Assembly (NCBI GenBank): GCA_028701945.1
Contig: JAQVPT010000179.1
Location: 1 to 7,471, forward strand
Direction: 5' to 3'
DNA: 7,471 bases
Origin: Bacteroidales bacterium
GTDB taxonomy: Bacteria > Bacteroidota > Bacteroidia > Bacteroidales > ML635J-15
Below, one piece after another: positions 1 to 5,949 of this stretch (its first letter is position 1; every line of letters starts with the position of its first letter). The translations under genes and the position numbers were made by a program. The notes under the pieces are model-generated. The model searched no databases, was not told the DNA's origin, and was given only the letters and a program-made list of their open reading frames with translations.

Positions 1-231
1 AATTGTTACAATTACATCATCTGTACAGCCGTTAGCGTCTGTAACTGCAATATTATAAGTGCCTTGACTTAGACTAGAAATAGTATAGTTGCTCAATGCA
101 GTAGTCGTATTCCCAGATACCCAATCAATATAATAGTTAGGTGTTCCATTACTAATTGAAACATCAATCGAACCACTGTTGTCTCCATTACAATCTAAAT
201 TATTTCCGGTAGCAGTAGCAATCGGATTATC
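1..231 (-). other. SprB-type repeat (residues 1894-1970, at window edge)
   Basis: The segment contains L-D-C-N-G-D-N-S-G-S-I-D-V-S-I-S-N-G-T-P-N-Y, then W-V-S-G-N-T-T-T, I-S-S-L-S-Q-G-T-Y and I-A-V-T-D-A-N-G-C. The C-x-G-x-x-x-G-S-I-D/x-V, G-G/N-T-P-x-Y, L-x-x-G-T-Y and V-T-D-A-N-G-C motifs are those of the SprB repeat family, named after the gliding adhesin SprB of Flavobacterium johnsoniae. More repeats may follow beyond the left edge. Confidence 0.85.
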
Positions 232-3200
232 ATTAATTGTAATTGTCAGACTTGCTGTTGTCGCACATTGTCCAGCTGTTGGTGTAAACGTATAAACAGT
301 TGTTGCAGTATTATTAATTGCTGGCGACCAAGTTCCAGTATATCCATTTATTGAAGTTGTTGGCAATGCTCCTATTGTTGCGCCTGAACAGAATGGTCCT
401 ACTGCTGCAAATGTTGGTGTAATATTAGGATTAATTGCAATTGTTAATGTTGCTGTCGTAGCACATTGTCCAGCTGCTGGAGTAAATGTGTAAACAGTAG
501 TAGTTGCAGTATTATTAATTGCAGGTGACCATGTTCCAGTTATTCCGTTTGTTGAAGTAGTTGACAATGCTGGAATAGTTGCACCCGAACAATATGGACC
601 AACTGCTGCAAATGTTGGAATTATATTTGGAGTAATTGGAATTGTTAAAGTCTGCGTTAAAGCACATTGTCCCGCTGCTGGTGTAAAAGTGTAAACAGTC
701 GTAGTTGTATTATTAATTGCAGGCGACCAAGTTCCAGATATTCCGTTATTAGAAGTAGTTGGTAATGCAGGAATTGTAGCTCCTGAACAATATGGACCAA
801 CTGCTGTAAATGTTGGAATTTCATTCGGAGTAATTGTAATTGTCAAAGTTGTTGTTGCTGCACATTGGCCTCCATTTGGAGTAAATGTATAAGTTGTTGT
901 CGCCGTATTATTAATTGCAGGTGACCATGTTCCACTTATTCCATTATTAGAAGTAGTTGGTAATGCAGGAATTGTGGCTCCTGAACAATATGGACCAACT
1001 GCTGTAAATGTTGGTGTTATATCAGGCATTACAGTTACAGTTACAGGAGTACGCGTTGTTTGTGTACAACCTGTACTGCCTGAATAAGTAATCAATATTT
1101 GTCCATTACCTGAACGCATATCATTAGACATCGAACCGCTAGTAACTCCACCAATATAACCTGAACCACCACCACCACCGGAACCAGCACCACAAGTTGC
1201 ACCGCCACCGCCGCCATAGTAGCCACCGCCACCACCGCCGCTCCAGCCATCAGAGAAAGTGGAATTAACATTTCCATTTCCACCTTGTCCAAGTGATCCA
1301 AAAGTTCCAATCTCGAGACATCCAGCTGAAATACCTCCTGCTGATTGTGTACCACCGTAACCAATAGCACTATTAGCGGGAGGACTATCTTGACCTGCAA
1401 GACCTCCTCCATAACCACCAACTGTACCAGTGTACGTAGTGCCACCGGAGGAACCGTTATGGCCACCACCACCTCCTCCGCCAGCAACTATAATACGATT
1501 ACTGAGAGAAGTTCCTCCAACTCTAATATCTGAGGCACCACCACCACCGCCACTGCCACCACCGCTACTTCCTCCGCCGTTCCAACCAGCAGAAATTCCC
1601 GATGGGCTTTGTCCTACATAAATATTAATCACCTCCCCTGTTGTTACAGCTAAATCTCCAGTAGCATATCCACCCTTACCACCTGAGTAGCTACCTGCTC
1701 CCCCCTGTGCTCCATAAACATCGACTGAAATTGAAGTTACACCATTCGGTACTGTCCATGTTTGGACTCCGCCTGTATAATTAAAAGTTTGAGTTCCACC
1801 AACACCGCCTACTGAAGTAGCCTCAGCGTAATATGTTGTTGTCGAACCTGGGCTAACAGCAAAATTATTTCCACTAGCACTACTTCCAATAGTAGTTCCA
1901 CCAGTTGGCTGAGTGTACCAGTTTATGCTATTACCTGTAGAAGTAGCATTTAAATTACTTGCATCCCCTAAACATATAGTTGCAGGTGTTGCAGAGATAT
2001 CTGAAATAGTTGGTGAGGGATTTACTATAATTGTCAAAGTCGTTGCTATAGCACATTGAGATACAGATGGAGTAAATGTGTAAGTTGTTGTAGTTGTACT
2101 ATTTATGGCAGGCGACCAAGTTCCGGTTACTCCATTATTGGAAGTTGTTGGTAATGCAGAAATAAAATCTCCTGAACAATATGGACCAACTGCTGCAAAT
2201 GTAGGAATTACATTCGGAGTAATTGTAATTGTCAAAGTTGCTGTTGTTGCACATTGTGATCCAGATGGTGTAAATGTATAAACTGTTGTCGCAGTATTGT
2301 TTATTGCAGGCGACCATGTCCCGGTTACTCCATTATTAGAAGTTGTTGGCAATGAAGGAACGAAAGCTCCTGAACAATATGGGCCAACTGCTGAAAAAGT
2401 CGGAGTTGTATTTGGAGTAATTATAATTGTTAAAGTCCGTGTTAAAGCACATTGTCCAGCTGTTGGAGTAAATGTGTAAGCAGTAGTCGCGGTATTATTA
2501 ATCGCGGGCGACCAAGTTCCAGTTACGCCATTGGTTGAAGTAGTTGGCAATGCAGGAATTGTTGCTCCTGAACAATAAGAACCAACTGCTGCAAAATTGG
2601 GTGTTACCCAAGGATTTACTACAACAGTTGTACTTTCAGGAAGGCTAACATTACCTCCAACTGTTACAACTAAAGAATAAACTCCAGCATGAGCAGTAGT
2701 AACATTATTGATTGTCGGATTCATTAAAGATGAAGTAAAACCGTTAGGCCCTGTCCAACTATATGTTGCTCCTGTAACTGGGAAATTAACTGAAAGTTGC
2801 AGATTATCGCCGACACAAAGAGGTCCATTATTGCTAACTGGAGGTGCTACAATGTCGCAATTTGTTGTTCCAGAACCTCCTGAATGACTAAAAGATATAT
2901 TAGTAGCAACGTTTGCATAATTAGTTATTAATAGGACATAAACTTCTCCAGGTTGACCATTTGGGATATGTGCGGTTTCGGTTGAAGCTGCTGAGTATGA
3001 ACAAGAAACACCTGAGTTTGACATTAAATCTGACGCACATGCCACAGCAAGTGAAGAGAAGGGGCCCCAAGCTATATAGTCAACATCTGCACCGCTAGAA
3101 ATAAAAATATCTATAGGGCCAGGATCTGCAATTTCCATCCAGTACCAAGCAGGATTTGGAGTAGTATATAAACAACCTACTTGTCCCAAACTAGGAACAC

Positions 3201-5910
3201 CCGTACTAGCAGGAAAAGTGTAAGCATCAGTTGTGCAAAATGCCATAGAACTTTCGCAGTCAATTGGAGGTGGTGTTACAGATGAACAGTTTGCAGTTAC
3301 AGTTTGAAAAGACGGAGGGGTTGAACCTGACGGGGAGCCATATAATAATGACCCAGTACCTGAAGCACCACTATAAACTCGATAATAATTCTCTGAACTC
3401 CACGAGCCAGCAGAATAAGAAATACTTATTGGCTGACCATTGGTTACGTTAAAATTAAAACAAGTTGGACCAGAACCAGAGCTTAATGTTTGTGAATTAA
3501 CAACAGTAACTCCGCCAACACTTACACTTACCGACCCACCGCTCCAGCCATCACCATAAGTATCATGTAAACAAATTGAGTGAACGCAATTAGTAACTGG
3601 TCCACCACCTGGGCATGTCACACTAACCGTAACTGTTGTTGAACCTGATGATGAATATAAATCCGCTATTAAATAATAAGTCGTACCCGCTATTAGCGTA
3701 ACTGTATGTGTAGTACCACTGCCTGAACCAGACCAATAACCTGATGATAAATTTGTTGAAGTATTACTACATGCTGACATTAAAAAGAAATCAGCATCAT
3801 TTGCTCCTTGAGCTACGTTAAAAGTGTAAGAACCTGTTGTGGGTGCAGTAAAACTCCAAACTTGTTCTGTACCATTATAACTTAAGCCTGTACCTGTATA
3901 ATTAGTCCATGCCCCACCTGAAGATGTTAGATTTGCAGTAGATGAAACACCACACTGCAGAGTAATTGCTGACCCACAAGGACCAGTAGCACCAGGACAT
4001 GTTACACTAACAGTAAAAGTACTTGCTCCAGAGTTATTTTGAACTATAAGATAATATGTAGTTCCTGCTGTCAAATTTCTTGTATAGGTATCTGTACCAC
4101 TGTCAGCATTAGTCCTTTCGCAAAAACTACCAGCAGCACCACAAACGTCTGTTAAAAAGAAATCAGGGTCTCCACTTGTCTGAGCATAATTAAAGGTGTG
4201 AGAACCTGTTGTAGTTGGAGTAAACGAATACACTCTTTCACCACCAGCTCGTATTGCACAAGTACTTATAGTGTTAGGATCTGATGAGGCAATGCTGCCT
4301 GAATATGTAATACCGCATGACATTGGAGTTGCTGACCCACAACCACCAGTAACACTTGAACAGGTTACTGTTGCTACCCAGCCTGCTCGTGTATTGCTAC
4401 CATCAGAAGTAAATAGAACCGTTAAGCTTGAACCCGTAGAAGTTACGGAAGCAGGTATAGTTGTTCCAGAATAGGCATTTAATAAAATAGTACCACCTGT
4501 ACCAACTCCATTATAAATAGTCATTTTATCCCAGCTAGATTCTGTATTAAACGAAGTAAACGTTATTGTCAATGGAGAACCGTTGCTTGAAGTAAATGTA
4601 TGTGTAAGATTTTGCGAATTTGTATATTCACTACTTGCGCCTCCTGAGTCGTAGAAGTTATAGGTATTGCCACAAATTATGGTAGTAGAACCATTAGACA
4701 TATTAATATTTGAACCAGGTGCACTAGGTGGGGTAAGAGAAAAAGTTCCAGGACATGGACTATAAGGGCTTGGATATGTATCAAACCAAATATAATAAAG
4801 AGTCCCAGCTGTCATAATAACATCTATGCTTTGTGAAGTGCCACTACCGCTAACTCCTCCGACACAGGTTCCCCCAGAAGCAGGACAAGCTCCGCTATAA
4901 ACGAAAATGGCACTCCAAGATTGTCCATTGTAACTAATAGTATGTGTTCCAGAGGTTGTTGGAGTATATGTATATAATGCTTCTTGACCACCCATATAAG
5001 AAGTTGACGCACCTCCACAACCCGAAGTAACATTCGCTGAACTAAGATTTCCAGGAGCCGATGTACTTGTACAAACCACAGATTGATTATTAACTGGTGC
5101 AGAAGGGATATTAATTGCCTCAGAACATGGGGTAGAGGCACCTGCCTTTCTATAAGCCATGCTACCACTATTCGTAAAAGCACTACAACTATAATGAGAA
5201 GCAGTAACATAATATGTACCCGTTGTAGAACATGTCCAATCTAATGAAGCTGGTGATCCAGTGCAATATGGGCCACCATCATCATTTGACGTTAATAGCG
5301 TTGCACTGGAATTATATATTCTTAAATATGAATCCTCAGAATTGGAACATAAACTAAAAGAGCATACATCCCCAGCAGTTGCCGTAAAAGACCAATATGG
5401 TATAGTCCCAGCAGAATACGATGCGTTTTGCCATGAAGTTGTTAGGTTTAAGTTACCAGCGTTAAAATTTCCACATGCTAAAGTAATACCAGCAGAAGGT
5501 GCAGTAACATCAATTGTGTATGCACCTAGGTTTCCAGAATATGCCTCTAACAGCAAATAGTACGTATTGCCAGCAGTAAGAGAGTAAGTGATTGTGGATT
5601 GCGTACCACAAGCATCATCATTGTATGTAATGCTAGTTGTATTGCAACTTCCTGATGATAAATACATATAAGTATCATTGCTCATAGTACAAGATCCAAA
5701 TGTGTATGAACCTGTCGCACCTGCAACAAATTGATATTGTACATCATAACCAGCTCGAGTTGCACACGAACTAGAGGTACATGTGCCAGTCCATGTTGTA
5801 CTTGAGTTAAGTGTTCCCACATTTACTGTATTTGCATTAATATTAAAGGATAATAATATCAAAACAAATGCAACTAAGGCTGTTCTCAGGGAGTGTATAG
5901 ATAGTTTCAT
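1..5910 (-). CDS. Giant modular secreted adhesin-like protein with SprB-type repeat (N-terminal 1970 residues; C-terminus outside window)
   Basis: The frame is open from the ATG at 5908-5910 to the left edge, 1970 codons without a stop, so the protein is partial at its C-terminus. It has a signal peptide (residues 1-26) and then only beta-sandwich-type, Thr/Ser/Gly/Asn-rich modules: PPC-like (about 27-395), CUB-like (401-517), PPC-like (522-767), D-x-YGDGW (775-875), FCTTDAY/ITNYAN module (884-1017), Ig-like (1018-1099), three 66-residue repeats (1100-1297), Ig-like (1298-1366), glycine-rich ALK-type domain (1373-1610), four repeats (1629-1893) and a SprB-type repeat (1894-1970). Families with this build in Bacteroidota are T9SS-exported surface adhesins, including the gliding adhesin SprB; that role is inferred. 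No enzyme motif was seen. The start is chosen because it directly precedes a good signal peptide; the upstream bases are A-rich without a Shine-Dalgarno sequence, normal for Bacteroidota. The 39-base gap to the upstream gene suggests an operon. The protein is almost lysine-free. Confidence 0.93.
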   Translation of the reverse strand, partial: MKLSIHSLRTALVAFVLILLSFNINANTVNVGTLNSSTTWTGTCTSSSCATRAGYDVQYQFVAGATGSYTFGSCTMSNDTYMYLSSGSCNTTSITYNDDACGTQSTITYSLTAGNTYYLLLEAYSGNLGAYTIDVTAPSAGITLACGNFNAGNLNLTTSWQNASYSAGTIPYWSFTATAGDVCSFSLCSNSEDSYLRIYNSSATLLTSNDDGGPYCTGSPASLDWTCSTTGTYYVTASHYSCSAFTNSGSMAYRKAGASTPCSEAINIPSAPVNNQSVVCTSTSAPGNLSSANVTSGCGGASTSYMGGQEALYTYTPTTSGTHTISYNGQSWSAIFVYSGACPASGGTCVGGVSGSGTSQSIDVIMTAGTLYYIWFDTYPSPYSPCPGTFSLTPPSAPGSNINMSNGSTTIICGNTYNFYDSGGASSEYTNSQNLTHTFTSSNGSPLTITFTSFNTESSWDKMTIYNGVGTGGTILLNAYSGTTIPASVTSTGSSLTVLFTSDGSNTRAGWVATVTCSSVTGGCGSATPMSCGITYSGSIASSDPNTISTCAIRAGGERVYSFTPTTTGSHTFNYAQTSGDPDFFLTDVCGAAGSFCERTNADSGTDTYTRNLTAGTTYYLIVQNNSGASTFTVSVTCPGATGPCGSAITLQCGVSSTANLTSSGGAWTNYTGTGLSYNGTEQVWSFTAPTTGSYTFNVAQGANDADFFLMSACSNTSTNLSSGYWSGSGSGTTHTVTLIAGTTYYLIADLYSSSGSTTVTVSVTCPGGGPVTNCVHSICLHDTYGDGWSGGSVSVSVGGVTVVNSQTLSSGSGPTCFNFNVTNGQPISISYSAGSWSSENYYRVYSGASGTGSLLYGSPSGSTPPSFQTVTANCSSVTPPPIDCESSMAFCTTDAYTFPASTGVPSLGQVGCLYTTPNPAWYWMEIADPGPIDIFISSGADVDYIAWGPFSSLAVACASDLMSNSGVSCSYSAASTETAHIPNGQPGEVYVLLITNYANVATNISFSHSGGSGTTNCDIVAPPVSNNGPLCVGDNLQLSVNFPVTGATYSWTGPNGFTSSLMNPTINNVTTAHAGVYSLVVTVGGNVSLPESTTVVVNPWVTPNFAAVGSYCSGATIPALPTTSTNGVTGTWSPAINNTATTAYTFTPTAGQCALTRTLTIIITPNTTPTFSAVGPYCSGAFVPSLPTTSNNGVTGTWSPAINNTATTVYTFTPSGSQCATTATLTITITPNVIPTFAAVGPYCSGDFISALPTTSNNGVTGTWSPAINSTTTTTYTFTPSVSQCAIATTLTIIVNPSPTISDISATPATICLGDASNLNATSTGNSINWYTQPTGGTTIGSSASGNNFAVSPGSTTTYYAEATSVGGVGGTQTFNYTGGVQTWTVPNGVTSISVDVYGAQGGAGSYSGGKGGYATGDLAVTTGEVINIYVGQSPSGISAGWNGGGSSGGGSGGGGGASDIRVGGTSLSNRIIVAGGGGGGGHNGSSGGTTYTGTVGGYGGGLAGQDSPPANSAIGYGGTQSAGGISAGCLEIGTFGSLGQGGNGNVNSTFSDGWSGGGGGGYYGGGGGATCGAGSGGGGGSGYIGGVTSGSMSNDMRSGNGQILITYSGSTGCTQTTRTPVTVTVMPDITPTFTAVGPYCSGATIPALPTTSNNGISGTWSPAINNTATTTYTFTPNGGQCAATTTLTITITPNEIPTFTAVGPYCSGATIPALPTTSNNGISGTWSPAINNTTTTVYTFTPAAGQCALTQTLTIPITPNIIPTFAAVGPYCSGATIPALSTTSTNGITGTWSPAINNTATTTVYTFTPAAGQCATTATLTIAINPNITPTFAAVGPFCSGATIGALPTTSINGYTGTWSPAINNTATTVYTFTPTAGQCATTASLTITINDNPIATATGNNLDCNGDNSGSIDVSISNGTPNYYIDWVSGNTTTALSNYTISSLSQGTYNIAVTDANGCTDDVIVTI
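232..1026 (-). repeat. Tandem 66-residue repeats, block B (4 copies)
   Basis: Four more copies of the same unit lie at 829-1026, 631-828, 430-630 and 232-429 (residues 1629-1893). They share PTFxAVGPYCSGATIPALPT, GTWSPAINNT and QCA with block A. Three copies are 198 bases; the third (430-630) has one extra threonine codon and is 201 bases. The DNA of the first two is nearly identical over part of the unit: 946-1014 and 748-816 differ at one base in 69. The last copy deviates most (GPFCSGATIGAL, NGYTGTW) and leads into the SprB-type repeat. Confidence 0.95.
1081..1794 (-). other. Glycine-rich domain resembling the ALK/LTK-type domain (residues 1373-1610)
   Basis: The domain opens with FNYTGG, WTVPNGVTSISVDVYGAQGG (residues 1386-1405) and KGGYATGDL, VNIYVGQ-like strands. 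It then carries GGGGGASDIRVGG (about 1454-1466), NRIIVAGGGGGGG (1471-1483), GWSGGGGGGYYGGGGG (1555-1570) and GGGGGSGYIGG (about 1578-1588), and closes with GNGQILITYS. This order of motifs fits the glycine-rich family that includes the ligand-binding region of the receptors ALK and LTK (Pfam PF12810, from memory), where glycine runs form packed polyglycine-II helices. Bacterial members of such families are known, so recent transfer from animals is not implied. Its likely role here is adhesion or spacing; its ligand is unknown. Confidence 0.75.
1813..2019 (-). other. Ig-like domain 2 (residues 1298-1366)
   Basis: The segment reads PTISDISATPATICLGDASN, then L-N-A-T-S-T-G-N-S-I-N-W-Y-T-Q-P-T-G-G, then F-A-V-S-P-G-S-T-T-T-Y-Y-A-E-A-T. 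The I-C-x-G-x-x-x-x-L-x-A, I-N-W-Y and P-x-T-T-T-Y-Y-A/V motifs are those of Ig-like domains common in gliding-associated and CHU_C-type proteins. It separates repeat block A from the glycine-rich domain. Confidence 0.7.
2020..2613 (-). repeat. Tandem 66-residue repeats, block A (3 copies)
   Basis: Three head-to-tail copies of exactly 198 bases lie at 2416-2613, 2218-2415 and 2020-2217 (residues 1100-1297). The consensus runs PNxxPTFxAVGPYCSG, then LPTTSxNGVTGTWSPAINN, then TYTFTP, GQCA and TLTIxI. Each copy has two cysteines (YCSG and QCA) that probably form one disulfide. Lysine is absent and charged residues are nearly absent. The unit resembles adhesin stalk modules that follow Ig-like domains in Bacteroidota; I do not know a specific name for it. 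Confidence 0.95.
2614..2859 (-). other. Ig/PKD-like domain 1 (residues 1018-1099)
   Basis: The features are PLCVGDNLQLSV, TYSWTGPNGF, NPTINNVTTAHAGVYSLVV and a final TTVVVN strand. The W in TYSWTGPNG and the D/H-A-G-x-Y-x-L/C-x-V pattern are typical of Ig-like and PKD-like beta sandwiches in surface proteins. It is a spacer or ligand-binding module just before the first repeat block. Confidence 0.65.
2860..3261 (-). other. FCTTDAYTFPA...GEVYVLLITNYAN module (residues 884-1017)
   Basis: The sequence includes AFCTTDAYTFPAS, then TPNPAWYWMEIADPGPIDIF, D-V-D-Y-I-A-W-G-P-F, C-S-Y-S and PNGQPGEVYVLLITNYAN followed by ISFSHSGGSG. This series of motifs is familiar from N-terminal parts of gliding-associated and T9SS-exported proteins of Flavobacteriia; its function is not known to me. 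The conserved cysteines (in ESSMAFC, VGC, VAC, VSC) suggest two disulfides. Its presence is one of the better pointers to the phylum. Confidence 0.65.
3286..3588 (-). other. D-x-YGDGW module (residues 775-875)
   Basis: The module has C-x-H-x-I-C-L-H-D-T-Y-G-D-G-W-S-G-G at residues 775-792, then alternating strands, GQPISISYSAGSWSSENYYR near residues 846-865, and a closing cysteine at 875. The D-x-Y-G-D-G-W-x-G motif (D783, Y785, D787, W789) recurs in secreted proteins of Bacteroidota; the acidic residues could bind calcium, which is inference. I cannot give a firm Pfam family. Confidence 0.55.
3610..4347 (-). other. Two further PPC-like modules (residues 522-767)
   Basis: Two tandem modules, 522-639 and 643-767, resemble each other more than the N-terminal ones. 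Both open with G-x-C-G-S-A, contain V-Y/W-S-F-T-x-P-T-T-G-S followed by a DPDFFL or DADFFL strand, and close with LTAGTTYYLIVQ or LIAGTTYYLIAD and then TVSVTCPG. The shared pattern points to duplication. They are probably non-catalytic beta sandwiches with one disulfide linking the first and last strands; this is inference. Confidence 0.6.
4360..4710 (-). other. CUB-like domain (residues 401-517)
   Basis: The segment starts near C413 with NFYDSGG and EYT, continues with LTITFTSFNTESSWDKMTIY (E457, D461), then a G-T-T-I-P strand, and ends with LTVLFTSDGSNTRAGWVATV and C517. This order (YDSGG, F-x-S-F-x-x-E-x-x-x-D-x-x-x-I-Y-x-G, F-x-S-D-x-S-x-x-x-x-G-W-x-A-x-V-x-C) is the usual CUB signature, including the acidic residues that bind calcium in calcium-binding CUB domains. 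CUB domains bind proteins or carbohydrates. Only the outer cysteine pair is present; the inner pair of many animal CUB domains is absent. Confidence 0.75.
4726..5832 (-). other. Three N-terminal PPC-like beta modules (residues 27-395)
   Basis: Three successive modules of about 110-140 residues can be separated: 27-138, 140-256 and 258-395. Each runs through a pattern like Y-x-F-x-A/T-x-x-G-S/T-Y-x-F (for example YQFVAGATGSYTF), then a D-x-Y/F-x-x-x-x-S-G-x-C strand, then an LTAGNTYYLLLEAYSG or MTAGTLYYIWFD strand, ending in T-x-x-V/L-T. This alternation is typical of bacterial pre-peptidase C-terminal (PPC-like) domains, which are non-catalytic beta sandwiches found in secreted proteins. Several cysteines per module suggest disulfides. 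Assignment to PPC is by pattern only; the middle module is the most divergent. Confidence 0.55.
5833..5910 (-). other. Sec signal peptide of the giant adhesin
   Basis: Residues 1-26 read MKLSIHSLRTALVAFV followed by LILLSFNINA. They show a short basic N-region (K2, R9), a hydrophobic core (about 11-21) and a plausible cleavage after N-I-N-A, before NTVNVG. There is no lipobox cysteine, so signal peptidase I processing is expected, as for T9SS cargo that crosses the inner membrane by Sec. Confidence 0.88.
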
Positions 5911-5949
5911 ATTATGATTTTTTATGTTTTTGGAAAATTATATATTTAA
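5911..5949 (-). promoter_or_regulatory. 39-base intergenic gap with A-rich translation-initiation region
   Basis: Read on the minus strand, the gap is AT-rich and ends with an A-rich run (AAAAACATAAAAAATCATAAT) directly before the adhesin ATG. No Shine-Dalgarno sequence is seen, as expected in Bacteroidota, where A-rich upstream bases help initiation. No hairpin or promoter of the TTTG / TAnnTTTG type is visible here, which supports read-through from the small secreted gene. Confidence 0.5.

Noticed and set aside
1092..1487. Valine/leucine-rich 131-codon frame on the minus strand
   Set aside because: It overlaps the adhesin in another frame and comes from the same glycine-codon bias; the adhesin frame has a signal peptide and recognisable domains.
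1430..1621. Proline-rich open frame on the plus strand
   Set aside because: It is the exact antisense of the glycine runs of the adhesin (GGN read backwards gives NCC proline codons) and has no start context or neighbour support.
232..2613. Regularly spaced repeats as a CRISPR array
   Set aside because: The 198-base units are in-frame protein repeats similar along their whole length, with no unique spacers between short identical repeats.
4824..5210. Leucine-rich 128-codon frame on the minus strand
   Set aside because: Shadow frame inside the PPC-like region of the adhesin, whose own frame is intact here.
5261..5560. 99-codon frame on the plus strand
   Set aside because: Antisense to the intact N-terminal part of the adhesin; no domain or initiation signal.
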